From assembly GCF_014529945.1 (NCBI RefSeq), contig NZ_JACVFB010000010.1:1-64000 (forward strand): a stretch of DNA of 64,000 nucleotides, given 5' to 3'. The notes below the pieces were generated by a model that saw nothing but the letters and a program-made list of their open reading frames with translations, did not search any database and had not been told where the DNA came from. The position numbers and the translations under genes were made by a program. This stretch comes from Chitinophaga varians. Lineage in GTDB: Bacteria > Bacteroidota > Bacteroidia > Chitinophagales > Chitinophagaceae. Shown in pieces: positions 37,907-47,606 of the stretch (position 1 is its first letter; every line of letters begins with the position of its first letter).

Positions 37907-37935
37907 AAAGGCGCCCGACAGGGGGCCTTTTTTAG
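37907..37935. terminator. Bidirectional terminator
   Basis: Stem 37907-37916 with 37921-37930 (AAAGGCGCCC against GGGGGCCTTT, one mismatch), loop GACA, A-run on one side and T-run on the other. It lies between convergent genes and overlaps the stop of the DUF4269 gene. Confidence 0.85.
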
Positions 37936-38456
37936 CTTTCCAGTTGTAACAGTTCCAGAAAAGGATCGCCGGTAATGCCAAGTAATTCGCAGAAAGCGGC
38001 TTCGGTGTTATGTCCTTTTTCTTTTAGGGCGATCACCTGCTGCCGGAAATCGTCCCCCCGCTGTTGCAGAATGGCCGCTTCTATCAGCAGGTGCCGGTAA
38101 GCCATCTGTTGCCGTGTGGGGATGGCCTGGCCAAATACTTCCACTGGTTGTCCTTCTATCGTAAAATTCGCTACCACGGCAGGCTTCTCCCGGATCATGA
38201 TCTCCCGGATAACAAAATCGGGGTAGTGTTGAAACAGTTGTTTTACAGTAGACATAAATATCTCCTGATGATCAAAACAACAAATGATATCGATATCGCT
38301 GCCGGCCGTATGTACCAGTATGGGAATGCTGCCGGCAAAAACAGGGGAGAAGGCATGCAGGGGAGAAAGCAGCTGGTGGCGCGTCAGCAGGTCGTATACC
38401 TGCCGGTGAATGGCTGGCCCGTTTTGAAGATAACTGATATCGGTAAAATCGTGCAT
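37932..38456 (-). CDS. DUF4269 family nucleotidyltransferase-like protein
   Basis: About 174 residues. It resembles the DUF4269 family, a branch of the nucleotidyltransferase fold. The motif FAGSIPI...AGSDIDIICCF has the G-S and D-x-D pair of a catalytic site, followed by a FTIEGQPVEVFGQ segment. The start is MHDFTDI at 38456; the frame extends to 38492. The substrate is unknown. Confidence 0.8.
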   Translation of the reverse strand: MHDFTDISYLQNGPAIHRQVYDLLTRHQLLSPLHAFSPVFAGSIPILVHTAGSDIDIICCFDHQEIFMSTVKQLFQHYPDFVIREIMIREKPAVVANFTIEGQPVEVFGQAIPTRQQMAYRHLLIEAAILQQRGDDFRQQVIALKEKGHNTEAAFCELLGITGDPFLELLQLES

Positions 38457-38618
38457 AAGCGCAAAGATAAGAGCATTACGTCCGTTGAGCAAGCCCCGTC
38501 GCGTACTGTTCCGGCTTTCCTTTTGTACCTTTGGACTGTAAAAAAATAGTTGTCAATTTTCCGGTTGTCGGGCGGACGCGGTAGTCCTACTTTTGTTGGG
38601 AAATCAAGAAGATAAATC

Positions 38619-39662
38619 ATGCAATTGAGCTTTGACAGGATGTACCAGGCTTCGCTGGAGAAAGATGTGGCTTTTGAAGGCGTGTTTTTTACAGCGGTAA
38701 AAACAACCGGCATTTTCTGCCGTCCGTCCTGCCGTGCGCGGAAACCCAAGCCGGAGAATATAGAATTCTTCGCTACCACCAAAGAGTGTATCCTGAAAGG
38801 ATACCGTCCCTGTAAAGTATGCCATCCGCTGGAGCAGCTGAACCAGACACCGGAGGATATCCGGCAGCTGTTGCAGGCCCTGACAGACGACCCGGGGCTG
38901 AAAATAAAAGACGCCGATCTGCTACGCCGCGGCATAGAACCACACCAGGTACGGCGTTGGTTCCTTAAAAACCACGGCATCACTTTTCACGCCTACCAGC
39001 GTATGTTCCGCATCAACTCCGCCTTTAAGAAAATACAGCAGGGCGAATCGGTGAGCGGGGCTGCCTTTGAGGCCGGCTTTGAATCCCTGAGCGGCTTCGG
39101 GGACTCTTTCAAAAACATCTTCGGGGTGTCTCCCAAAAAAAGCAGGCAACAACGGGTCATCGACCTGAAACGGCTGGAAACACCGCTGGGCACTATGTAT
39201 GCCTGTGCCGTGGAAGAAGGTGTATGTCTACTGGAATTCACCGATCGCAAGATGCTGGAAACAGCATTCCGGTATCTGTCGCGCGTGCTGAACGCTACGA
39301 TCGTACAGGGCGACAATCCTCACTTCCTTACGCTGGAAGCCCAGCTGAAAGCCTATTTCGACGGGCAGCGGCAAACATTTACCGTACCGCTGTATATGCC
39401 GGGTTCCGATTTCCAGCAATCGGTATGGCAGGTGTTGCAGGATGTGCCCTATGGCGCTACGCGCTCTTACAAAGACCAGGCGGTGGCACTTGGAAAACCG
39501 GACGCTGTCCGCGCCGTGGCCAATGCTAACGGCATGAATAAAATCGCTATCCTCGTTCCCTGTCACCGCATCATTGGGGCCGATGGCGCCATGACCGGCT
39601 ATGGTGGCGGCATCTGGCGCAAACAATGGCTGCTGGATTTCGAAAAGAACAACTCCCGCTAA
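38619..39662 (+). CDS. ada: Ada-type DNA alkylation repair protein and regulator
   Basis: A 347-residue protein with three parts. An Ada zinc-binding domain at about 10-75 has the cysteines FCRPSC and YRPCKVC; the first of these accepts methyl groups from phosphotriesters. An AraC-type helix-turn-helix lies at about 85-175 (AGFESLSGFGDSFKNIFG). A C-terminal O6-methylguanine methyltransferase domain at about 185-345 has the PCHRIIG active-site cysteine. All key cysteines are present, so both DNA repair and methylation-dependent transcription control are expected. An MFS gene follows after 16 bp and may be in the same unit. Confidence 0.95.
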   Translation: MQLSFDRMYQASLEKDVAFEGVFFTAVKTTGIFCRPSCRARKPKPENIEFFATTKECILKGYRPCKVCHPLEQLNQTPEDIRQLLQALTDDPGLKIKDADLLRRGIEPHQVRRWFLKNHGITFHAYQRMFRINSAFKKIQQGESVSGAAFEAGFESLSGFGDSFKNIFGVSPKKSRQQRVIDLKRLETPLGTMYACAVEEGVCLLEFTDRKMLETAFRYLSRVLNATIVQGDNPHFLTLEAQLKAYFDGQRQTFTVPLYMPGSDFQQSVWQVLQDVPYGATRSYKDQAVALGKPDAVRAVANANGMNKIAILVPCHRIIGADGAMTGYGGGIWRKQWLLDFEKNNSR

Positions 39663-39678
39663 CAATTTTTCTTTTTTT

Positions 39679-41079
39679 ATGATTGTAACTACTTCCGCCG
39701 TCAACAGGTGGTATGCGCTGCTTATTGTCCTGACCGCGCCACTGTTGTACGTGATAGACATCTTTATCATCAACATCGCTATTCCCACTATTAAAAACAG
39801 CCTGCATGCCACCGACGGCGAAGTGCAGCTGGTGATCGCTGCTTACCTGCTGGGCAGCGCATGTTTCCTCATCACCGGCGGCAGGGCCGGCGATTATCTG
39901 GGCAAGAAAAAAGTATTTTTTCACGGGATGGTCTGGTTTACCCTGACGTCCTGCCTCTGCGGATTGTGTCAGACACCGCTGCAGCTGAACATCGCGCGTT
40001 TCTTTCAGGGCGTTAGCTCTGCTTTTATGGTCACGCAGTCCATCGCGCTGATACAGGTATTGTTTCCGGTGGCGGCCGAGCGGGCCAAAGCCATTGGCTG
40101 GTATGGCATTACGCTCAGCATAGCGGCTATTATCGGGCAGATGCTGGGTGGTTACCTGGCAGAAACACATGGTGCCGTTGAAGGCTGGCGACTGATATTT
40201 TTTATCAACCTGCCGGTGGGAGCCGCCGCCATGTGGGCTATTTACCGTTATCTACCCGAAACAGCGGCCACGGTGGGCGTGAAGTTCGACTACTCCGGCG
40301 CAACGGTACTGACGCTGGCGTTGGGTTGCCTGATATATGCCATCACCGAAGGGAGGGAGCAACATTGGCCGCTGTGGAGCGTGGGGCTGCTGGCGTTGTT
40401 TGTGGTGTTGGCGATCGTGTTTGTGCGCATACAGCAGGCCGGGCAGGGCGATAACAAAGGCGCGCTGATCAACCTCGCGTTGTTTAAGCAGCCGGCATTT
40501 AACATAGGTCTGTTGGCGGTACTGTTTCATTTTATGTTGCATACAGCTTACCTGCTGATGATGGCGGTTTACCTGCAAAGTGGCCTCGGTATGTCGGCGC
40601 TGGCTTGTGGCGCCAGTTTTATTCCGCATGCGTTGTTGTTTATGTTGTCGTCTGTGATAGCCTCCCGTTTGTTGGTGAGGTATGGGAAGAAGGTGTTACA
40701 GGCAGGACTGCTGATGATCTTTATTGCTTTTCTGTTGCAGTTGGTGGGTGTTAACGGTCCTGCCGGAACGGTGGCGCTGATTGCCTTATATGGGCTGGGC
40801 AACGGCATGGTATTGCCTTTCCTGCTAAACATTGTGCTGGATAAAGTAGCGGTGGAAGATGCCGGCGCGGCCTCCGGTATTTTCTCTACTTTTCAGCAGA
40901 CAGCTTCCGGGCTGGGGATCAGTATAATCGGCGGTGTGTTTTTTGCCGTACTGCAATCCGATATCCACCCCAACGACTATACGGAGGCGCTGCGTTACGG
41001 GCTGGGCGCGGGGATGGTGTGTCTGTTCGTGGTGGCTGTTACGTTGTATTATCTACCGGAAAAAGCGGAGGTGGTGTAG
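39679..41079 (+). CDS. MFS transporter, DHA2-like drug exporter
   Basis: About 466 residues with about fourteen hydrophobic segments. Motif A is visible as GGRAGDYLGKKKVF after helix 2 and an antiporter-like motif C region includes GQMLGGYLAE. These fit the EmrB/QacA group. The ATG at 39679 is preferred since the upstream frame lies inside ada. It is an inner-membrane proton antiporter of unknown substrate. Confidence 0.9.
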   Translation: MIVTTSAVNRWYALLIVLTAPLLYVIDIFIINIAIPTIKNSLHATDGEVQLVIAAYLLGSACFLITGGRAGDYLGKKKVFFHGMVWFTLTSCLCGLCQTPLQLNIARFFQGVSSAFMVTQSIALIQVLFPVAAERAKAIGWYGITLSIAAIIGQMLGGYLAETHGAVEGWRLIFFINLPVGAAAMWAIYRYLPETAATVGVKFDYSGATVLTLALGCLIYAITEGREQHWPLWSVGLLALFVVLAIVFVRIQQAGQGDNKGALINLALFKQPAFNIGLLAVLFHFMLHTAYLLMMAVYLQSGLGMSALACGASFIPHALLFMLSSVIASRLLVRYGKKVLQAGLLMIFIAFLLQLVGVNGPAGTVALIALYGLGNGMVLPFLLNIVLDKVAVEDAGAASGIFSTFQQTASGLGISIIGGVFFAVLQSDIHPNDYTEALRYGLGAGMVCLFVVAVTLYYLPEKAEVV

Positions 41080-41358
41080 TACAAGAAAAATTATTTTATT
41101 TGGTGATCCTGTCTTAAATTAGATCATCATCAAAGCCACCAAACTATCTGGACCGTTACTACCAACAGTGAATATATTCCCGTGCAAAACATTATCGGCG
41201 TGAACAATGGAATGGGCAATAGTGGCTGTTAACCTTTATTGAGTTTTACCATCAGCATATATACCGGCTGGCCTGTCATACAGGACCGTGGAAGGATGTT
41301 GTGCTGTAGAAAATCGTATAAGCAAAGCTGTTAGTCTGCAACCATCAAATTGCATCCA

Positions 41359-42684
41359 ATGAAAAAAGCACACCTTATCTTTATGTTAATGGCGGCCATC
41401 GCCATTGTTTCCTGCGGTAAAAGCATGCAGGACGCGCTTCCTGCCGATGCCTCATCACTTCCATCCGGCAAGGCTTCCATTGTTCCTCCCGCTTCCAGTT
41501 ATGCAGTAGCGCTGGCAGGTAATGGTTTTGTGACCACGGCGGCCCCCGGTGGCGCAGAAGTGATCACTAACAACGGCCTGGGTAACTGGATCAACGCCAA
41601 CAGTATCACCAGCGCCTATTTCCGGCTGGGGCAAACCGGTCAGCTCAACGTAGCGGTGCGGATGAAAGTGCCTTCCGGCAGCAGCGATATTAAAGTAACG
41701 ATCAACGGCACTGCCTTTACCAAAACAGTTACCGGTACCGCCTATACGGACTTTGCGATCGGCACCGTAAACATCACCGGTGCGGGCTATGTTAAAGTGG
41801 AACTGCAAGGCGTCAGCAAAACCGGCAGTTACTTTGGCGATGTGTCGCATATCGTTATCAGCGGCAGTGCCACCGCCAGCAATGTGGTATATGCCAATGA
41901 TTCCGCGAATTACTACTGGTCGCGGCGCGGGCCTTCCGTGCATCTGAACTATCCTATTCCGTCGGGCGTGAGCGCGGAATGGTTCTACAATGAAGTCACC
42001 GTACCGGCAGGAGAAGACAAGATCGGATCTTATTTTATGAGCAATGGATTTAATGGCGGTTATTTCGGTATACAGGTGAACAGCGCCACCGAGAGGAGAG
42101 TGCTGTTTTCCATCTGGGACCCCACTACGGGCAAAACCACGCTGGTCCGGAAAGGGCCTGATGTGGTGGACAATGCCTTTGGCGGCGAAGGTACCGGCGG
42201 GCAGAGCTACCTGGTATTCAACTGGCAGGCGGGCACCACCTATAAATTCCTGACACATATTGTTCCTGACGGCGCGGGCGCCACAGATTTCTCCGCCTGG
42301 ATATATACGCCGGAAACAACGTCCTGGCGCTTTATTGCCACCTGGAAGCGGCCTAATACCACCACCTATCACGCAGGGATCTATTCTTTCCTGGAGAATT
42401 TCAACGATAAAAACGGTTATCTCGGCAGAAGCGGTCAATATAACAATCAGTGGATACGCTCTACCGCCGGTGTGTGGACGGAGATCACCAGTGCTAAGTT
42501 CACCGCCGATGCTACTGCCACCAACGATCAGCGAAGAGATTATGCCGGAGGCGTGGATAGTGTTACCGGGCGGTTCTTCCTGAAAAACGGCGGGTTCTTC
42601 GCCAACTATGTCAACTACAATACTACCTTTACGCGCACCGCAACAGGGGTAGCGCCTACAGTGAACCTGAACACATTACCCTGA
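41359..42684 (+). CDS. DUF3472/DUF5077-type exported lipoprotein
   Basis: A 441-residue lipoprotein (AIVSC, Cys near 20). The N-terminal half (about 40-175) resembles a DUF5077-like beta-sandwich carbohydrate-binding domain; the C-terminal half (about 180-430) resembles DUF3472, with SAEWFYNEVTVP, GYFGIQVNS and RRVLFSIWDP segments. Such proteins often occur with glycan degradation genes and may bind or cleave polysaccharides. No catalytic residues can be named. The start at 41359 begins the signal peptide. A terminator follows. Confidence 0.82.
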   Translation: MKKAHLIFMLMAAIAIVSCGKSMQDALPADASSLPSGKASIVPPASSYAVALAGNGFVTTAAPGGAEVITNNGLGNWINANSITSAYFRLGQTGQLNVAVRMKVPSGSSDIKVTINGTAFTKTVTGTAYTDFAIGTVNITGAGYVKVELQGVSKTGSYFGDVSHIVISGSATASNVVYANDSANYYWSRRGPSVHLNYPIPSGVSAEWFYNEVTVPAGEDKIGSYFMSNGFNGGYFGIQVNSATERRVLFSIWDPTTGKTTLVRKGPDVVDNAFGGEGTGGQSYLVFNWQAGTTYKFLTHIVPDGAGATDFSAWIYTPETTSWRFIATWKRPNTTTYHAGIYSFLENFNDKNGYLGRSGQYNNQWIRSTAGVWTEITSAKFTADATATNDQRRDYAGGVDSVTGRFFLKNGGFFANYVNYNTTFTRTATGVAPTVNLNTLP

Positions 42685-42707
42685 TTGCAGACTGCTTTGC
42701 TTATTGG

Positions 42708-42735
42708 ACGGGCGCCGGGAAGGTGCCCGTTTTTT
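42708..42735. terminator. Bidirectional terminator
   Basis: A 9-bp stem (42708-42716 with 42722-42730, one G-T pair) and a T6 run. It lies between the convergent DUF3472 and GNAT genes and overlaps the GNAT stop. Confidence 0.8.
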
Positions 42736-43189
42736 ATACCGGTAAATCCTTACGCATGCATACGCTGTTGTCTACACCGATATACTGCCCATAATTTTCT
42801 GTGATGGCATAGCCATATTTCTGATAGAGCGCAATCGCCTCCGGTTGCCGTTTACCTGTTTCCAGTACACAGGTCTGGTTGCCCAGTTCCCGGGCCCATT
42901 TTTCCAGTTCCTGTAGTACTTCACCGGCGAGGCCTTTGCCACGGTAATCGAAGTGCACATACATGCGTTTTACTTCCACCGTTGCATCCGAAAAGGGTTT
43001 GATAGCGCCACAGGCCACGGGGCGTCCGTCGAGATAGCCTACCACTGCCTGTTTGATAAGATCAATTTTGTTGAACTGGGCATAAAACGCGTGGTCTCCG
43101 CCGTCGCGGATAGCGAGGTCCCGATCCAGCAATTTTACCAACGATATGAAATCGGAGTTGCCGGAATCGGTTCTGGTGAGTTGTAGCAT
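42734..43189 (-). CDS. GNAT family N-acetyltransferase
   Basis: A 151-residue acetyltransferase with acetyl-CoA loop FDYRGKGLAGEVL near 80-92, conserved VKRMYVH strand and the C-terminal IALYQKYGYAI element. It has no signal peptide. Unrelated at close range to the other GNAT proteins in this window. The substrate is not predictable. Confidence 0.87.
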   Translation of the reverse strand: MLQLTRTDSGNSDFISLVKLLDRDLAIRDGGDHAFYAQFNKIDLIKQAVVGYLDGRPVACGAIKPFSDATVEVKRMYVHFDYRGKGLAGEVLQELEKWARELGNQTCVLETGKRQPEAIALYQKYGYAITENYGQYIGVDNSVCMRKDLPV

Positions 43190-43237
43190 AGATAAATATT
43201 GTGCGGACCATGAAGGTACGAAATTCCGTCGTGGACC

Positions 43238-43810
43238 CTATAGCAGGAAAGGTATCAGTTTACGGGTCTGCTGCTGATAGGCCGCATAAGTGCCGGGAAA
43301 TAGTTCATTGAGCAGTATTTCTTCCTGCCCTATTTTCATATAGAGCGATAGTGCACAGATGATGGTTACAATGATGGCCGCACCGCCGCCGGTAACGAGA
43401 CTGGTGCCTGCCAGCGCAGTGATAAAGCCGGTATAGATGGGATGCCTTACCAGCCGGTAAGGTCCTTTGACGACCAGTTCATGGTCTCTTTTGGCCGCCA
43501 CGCCGCCGCTCCAGTTGGTGCCCAGCAGTAGGCGGGACCAGATAGAGAGGGCAATACCGGCCACACAGAGCAGCGCCCCGAGGCCCTGCAACAGCGGTAA
43601 CGCAGGCAGGAAGTGGCTACGCGTAAACAAAGGGTAGTATAAAGTAGAAAAGATGATGGTATAACCGATAACGCCCAGCCAGCGCTGACGGGTAGTCCTG
43701 AGTTGTACGTTTTCTTTGGTGCGGTTCCGGAGCGTAAGCCAACAGCAGCCGAACAGTATCCAGCTACAGAGAGTGATCCAGACGAAGAGGTTTAGGTTTT
43801 CCCTGATCAT
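43238..43810 (-). CDS. Isoprenylcysteine carboxyl methyltransferase family membrane protein
   Basis: A 190-residue protein with about four to five transmembrane segments and the ICMT/PEMT-like C-terminal motif GPYRLVRHPIYTGFI, followed by EEILLNELFPGTYAAYQQ. This family includes methyltransferases acting on membrane or hydrophobic substrates. The bacterial role is mostly unknown. It reads away from the T9SS gene. Confidence 0.85.
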   Translation of the reverse strand: MIRENLNLFVWITLCSWILFGCCWLTLRNRTKENVQLRTTRQRWLGVIGYTIIFSTLYYPLFTRSHFLPALPLLQGLGALLCVAGIALSIWSRLLLGTNWSGGVAAKRDHELVVKGPYRLVRHPIYTGFITALAGTSLVTGGGAAIIVTIICALSLYMKIGQEEILLNELFPGTYAAYQQQTRKLIPFLL

Positions 43811-43883
43811 AGGACGGGTAGTTTTGGACGCTGAAGTTAAAGAGGATGCGGGAATTGACGGCTATTCATTTTGTTCATTCGCT

Positions 43884-43926
43884 GAAAAAAGACAATGGCC
43901 CGCCGGTTGTTCCAGCAGGCCATTGT
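43884..43926 (-). terminator. Terminator after the T9SS-sorted gene
   Basis: A 9-bp stem (43892-43900 with 43918-43926, ACAATGGCC) with an extended near-match inside, then a U-tract on the minus strand from the A6 run at 43884-43889. Confidence 0.8.
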
Positions 43927-43942
43927 AGGATGAAGAAAGATA

Positions 43943-45826
43943 TTATTGTTGAAGTAGTATGCTGCTTTGATACACAGCCCCGCTGCGGGAAATGACTTTA
44001 ACATGGTACCATCCATCAGCGCCGTGTATCCGGAAGGTATGGTTGTTCAGCCTGGTCCTTTTCACTTCCCGGCCTTGTAAGTCGAACAGGATGAGCAGGG
44101 CACCGCTCAGGTCTTCTTTGTTGTTGATAGTGACTTCGCCGCGGGTAGGATTGGGAAATAGCTGCCATGTGGCCACTTTCCCGCTCGGTGGCGTGATGAA
44201 GGCGCTTGGCTGTGCACCACAGGCGGTAACGGTGACCTTCACCGGTTTCCGTTGCGGATAGTCGCAGTCAAATCCGGCCGTAACATAGTACGTGGTGGTA
44301 GCGGCAGGACGCACCGTATAGTACCTGCCGGTAAAGAGCAGATGGCCGCCGGAAGGGGCGTCGTACCAGCGGACAGCGGAATAGTCGGAGCGCGGGTCAA
44401 CGGCATGCAGGGTGATAGTATCTCCCTGACAAATACCCGCGCTGTCGCGGTCGGGGGTTACCGGGCCGGCGAAACCGCCCTGGAGGAACACCTGATGCAC
44501 GGTGTCTGAAAGGCAGCCGTTGGCAATGGCCTGGACATAGACCTCCACCTCCAGCTGGGAATAGGCGATGCGCGGCGGGATGACGATATGATTGTCATTG
44601 ACAAGGTACCAGGTGCTGTCTGCTACCGGCCCTAAGAAGCCGGAGTGGAGTACCCGGATTTTATAGCCGTAACCCGGCCGATGATTTTGTATGGAGATCA
44701 CCTGGGTATCACATACCATTTCCTGCGGAACGGAAAACACCGGGTCCGGCATCGTCTGTACGATGACCTTCACCGGTCTGCGCTGTGGGTATTCACAGGT
44801 AAAGGCGCCCGCGGCGTAGTAAGTGGTGGTAGTATCGGGGATGACTAAAAAGTAGTTGCCGGCCCCCAGCCATTTGCCTCCCACGGGAGCATCGTACCAA
44901 CGGACCACCATATCCGCAGATTGCTGGCTGAAGGCGTGTAAAACCGCGTAGCCTCCCTTGCAGATGGTGAGGCTGTCGGCATCCACGGAGGGTAGTCCGC
45001 CGCTGCCGCCAAGATGATACACCTGTTTTACACTATCTGATGTGCAGCCGGTAAAAGGATTTACGGCCCGTACTACCACATTGACCGTAGCGCCCATAAA
45101 GGCAACGACGCCGGGTACGGCGATGCTGTCTTTGTTTTTTACCGTCCAGGCGGTGTCTTTCATGACGGCGCCGTCAGCAGCAGTATATTTTGCCTTCACT
45201 TGGTAGTCGTTGCCTGGTTGATGGTTGAGTACCGGCAGTAACTGGGCGCCACATACCTGCCCTTGCGGAACACGGTAAACGGGAGCAGCCGGTGTGCCGT
45301 TATGGTAGTAGGCGTAATAAACGCGGAAGTCATCCAGCAAGCCCAGCAGGCTGCTGCTGAGCGTGATCTTCACGCGGTCGAACGTTTGCCGGGGATGCAG
45401 TAATACCTCGGCGCGGGTATTTCCCTGTAGCAGTCGCAGGATGCTGCTGTCTACGATCAGGGCGTCGTTATTGGCAGTATTGCCGTTGAAAGTCTGCACT
45501 GTGACACCCCGGAACAGGTTGGCCGACAGCAAAGTGCTTCCGCTGCCAATGCTGATGACTAATGAGTCGCAGCCGGTGGTACTGGCAGCAGGAAATATCA
45601 GCGTTTGCTGCACGGTGACGCCCAGCAGCCCGGCAGTGATGGCGAAGCTCGAATAGTCGTTGTAGTTGGTATTGACGGCATTGCCCGGGTTGAGGACGCC
45701 GCAGAGTATACAAAGCCCCGTGACGCCGTTCGTTTGGGCATTGGCGTAGGTCTGCGCCTTTGTTCCAAGAGGTAGTATACAGACAAGGGACAGGATTAAT
45801 TGGAAAAGGTAAAATTTGATTTTCAT
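43943..45826 (-). CDS. Secreted Ig-like repeat protein with T9SS sorting domain
   Basis: A 627-residue exported protein (signal ending TKAQ). It has an N-terminal beta domain of about 180 residues, then two tandem modules of about 180 residues. Each module carries VCxxQ, a GYxY/NDYQ-K strand, then a VRWYDAP segment and TTTYYxxxxFxCxYPQRxPVKV. The C-terminal 75 residues are a type A sorting domain (LFPNPTRGEVTINN ... LFDLQGREV), which directs export and surface attachment by type IX secretion. The module pattern resembles Ig-like adhesin repeats. The role is probably at the surface; the ligand is unknown. Confidence 0.87.
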   Translation of the reverse strand: MKIKFYLFQLILSLVCILPLGTKAQTYANAQTNGVTGLCILCGVLNPGNAVNTNYNDYSSFAITAGLLGVTVQQTLIFPAASTTGCDSLVISIGSGSTLLSANLFRGVTVQTFNGNTANNDALIVDSSILRLLQGNTRAEVLLHPRQTFDRVKITLSSSLLGLLDDFRVYYAYYHNGTPAAPVYRVPQGQVCGAQLLPVLNHQPGNDYQVKAKYTAADGAVMKDTAWTVKNKDSIAVPGVVAFMGATVNVVVRAVNPFTGCTSDSVKQVYHLGGSGGLPSVDADSLTICKGGYAVLHAFSQQSADMVVRWYDAPVGGKWLGAGNYFLVIPDTTTTYYAAGAFTCEYPQRRPVKVIVQTMPDPVFSVPQEMVCDTQVISIQNHRPGYGYKIRVLHSGFLGPVADSTWYLVNDNHIVIPPRIAYSQLEVEVYVQAIANGCLSDTVHQVFLQGGFAGPVTPDRDSAGICQGDTITLHAVDPRSDYSAVRWYDAPSGGHLLFTGRYYTVRPAATTTYYVTAGFDCDYPQRKPVKVTVTACGAQPSAFITPPSGKVATWQLFPNPTRGEVTINNKEDLSGALLILFDLQGREVKRTRLNNHTFRIHGADGWYHVKVISRSGAVYQSSILLQQ

Positions 45827-45958
45827 GGGAGGATGTTTAATGGTGAGATTGTATGGGAAAACGTGCTTACAGTAAGGATTGCTATCCTCAAAGCTAGGGC
45901 TCCCCCCTGTTTAAATATTGCAGGCATGCCATCGTTGCCTTATATTTGGGTAGATAAT

Positions 45959-46367
45959 ATGATAAAATCCCTATGCCCCCGGCTATTACATTTATTGGTT
46001 GTGTGCTTTTTTTGCTCCCTTCGCGGATATGGTCAATATACGGAAGCTGTTTTCGCTGATATGGATATGTTTACCCTCGAGGGTATCCAGCCGCTGAAGC
46101 CTCCTTTCGTGTATCCATATGTGATCATCAGATCGCGGAATAATAACGAGAAGGATATTTCGTATCATGTTAATGATAAGCGGGTTTCCAGTTATCACTA
46201 TAAAAAAATCAACAACTATTGGTTGACAAACTATGTTTCAGAGGGAGATACCTCACAAAGGAAAGAAACCGGACTATCATGATGTGAGCTGCTACCGGAT
46301 TAGTGACCGGTCTTTGTTTGCCTGGCTGCACCTTTATATGGATATGGAGGAGGTAGCGTGTGAGTGA
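45959..46367 (+). pseudogene. Broken first copy of a tandem small exported protein
   Basis: It starts with a signal peptide (LRGYGQ) and matches the next gene closely through EAVFADMDMFTLEGI and up to GDTS. The frame then shifts and stops at 46282. The same sequence continues in another frame to 46367 with CYRISDRSLFAW, matching the C-terminus CYRIGSRSYFAW of the next gene. Compared with that copy, roughly 265 bp (equivalent to about 46707-46972) are missing, a length not divisible by three. So it is an internal-deletion pseudogene of a recent duplication. Confidence 0.85.
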
Positions 46368-46423
46368 CAAAGTTTAATGTAAGCAGATACTGTATATTTG
46401 GATGGATAACAAGTAGCATTTAT

Positions 46424-47080
46424 ATGAACCGGCTATTACCTTTATTTGTTTTATGCGTTCTTTGCAGGCTTCAGGGATACAGTCAGCAAACGGAGGCTGT
46501 TTTTGGAGATATGGATATGTTTACCCTGGAGGGGATCAAACCGCTGAAGTCCCCTTTCGTATATCCATACGTGGTAATAAAATCGAAGAATAATAGGGAG
46601 AAAGATATTACCTGTCATATCGACAACAAGACGGTTAAAAGTTATCATTATGAGAAGATAGGCCACTACTGGCGGACGATCTACAGCCATGTAGGTGATA
46701 CCTCACGGGAATATGTATACGAATATGTAATGCCGGATAAGATTGTTGGCCTGAATTATTGGGTTAACGCTAAAAGTAAGGCCAGCTATCTGAAAGAAGT
46801 GTCTGTTTTCAGAAAATGGGAGGAGGAAAATTTTCTGATGGGCAAAGGGCTTACGATAAAACCTGATGTTTCGCTTCCTGACAGGCTACGAGCGCAGGCC
46901 TTAGGCTCCGTCGTGCAGAAAATTCAGATAAAGAATGGAGTGTTAAGACTGGAGCGGACGATTTATAACGAAAAAGGGAAAGAGAATCATCGCAATGTGA
47001 CCTGCTATAGGATTGGCAGCCGGTCTTACTTCGCCTGGCAGTATCTTTATACGGATAAAGAGGAGATAAAGTGTGAATGA
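46424..47080 (+). CDS. Small exported protein of unknown function (intact copy)
   Basis: A 218-residue protein with a signal peptide (LQGYSQQ). It has MDMFTLEGIKPLKSPFVYPYV near the N-terminus and an alternating beta pattern with lysine-rich stretches. I do not recognise a family. It is the intact copy of a tandem pair whose first member is broken. The start at 46424 begins the signal peptide. It is followed by other small exported or membrane genes on the same strand. Confidence 0.72.
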   Translation: MNRLLPLFVLCVLCRLQGYSQQTEAVFGDMDMFTLEGIKPLKSPFVYPYVVIKSKNNREKDITCHIDNKTVKSYHYEKIGHYWRTIYSHVGDTSREYVYEYVMPDKIVGLNYWVNAKSKASYLKEVSVFRKWEEENFLMGKGLTIKPDVSLPDRLRAQALGSVVQKIQIKNGVLRLERTIYNEKGKENHRNVTCYRIGSRSYFAWQYLYTDKEEIKCE

Positions 47081-47109
47081 CGACGTTTTGTTCTGTTAAT
47101 ATTCACTGT

Positions 47110-47592
47110 ATGATAAAAAGAACATTACTCATTTTCGTACTGGCGGCATCCTTTGGCGTTGGGTTCGCCTTCAACGCCGTATGGACCCATGCCACCCAAA
47201 AACAAATCCAGATGAAACGCGTAACAGGCATCGGGGGCATTTTCTTCAAATGCAACGACCCCGAAAAAGTCAGACAATGGTATAAAACCCATCTCGGTTT
47301 TGATACCAACGAATACGGGGCAAAGTTCGAATGGAAACAAAAAGAAGACACTGCACAGGACGGATATACGCTGTGGACCCCTTTCGCCGGAAAAACCAAA
47401 TATTTCGAACCTTCCACGAAGGACTTTATGATCAACTACCGGGTGGAGAATCTGGAAGCACTGGTCGTGGAACTGAAAAAAGAAGGGGTGACGGTGTTGG
47501 ATAACATCGAGACGTACGACTACGGAAAGTTCGTGCATATCCTTGATGTGGAAGGGAACAAAATTGAATTGTGGGAGCCGACAGGTAAGTAA
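47110..47592 (+). CDS. VOC family (glyoxalase-like) protein
   Basis: About 160 residues from MIKRTLL. A hydrophobic N-terminal segment (LLIFVLAASFGVGFAF) precedes a vicinal oxygen chelate domain that begins at MKRVTGIGGIFFKCNDPEKV and shows WYKTHLGFD, YTLWTPF, NYRVENLEALVVELKKEGV and a final DVEGNKIELWEP. The final Glu is a usual metal ligand in the family. A second start at 47212 would give the domain alone. Substrate unknown; possibly anchored or exported. Confidence 0.85.
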   Translation: MIKRTLLIFVLAASFGVGFAFNAVWTHATQKQIQMKRVTGIGGIFFKCNDPEKVRQWYKTHLGFDTNEYGAKFEWKQKEDTAQDGYTLWTPFAGKTKYFEPSTKDFMINYRVENLEALVVELKKEGVTVLDNIETYDYGKFVHILDVEGNKIELWEPTGK

Positions 47593-47606
47593 TATTTCCC
47601 CGCACT

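Noticed and set aside
41455..42438. Long antisense open frame (327 codons) opposite the DUF3472 gene
   Set aside because: No recognisable domain, composition mirrors the sense codon pattern, and the sense strand has signal peptide and family matches.
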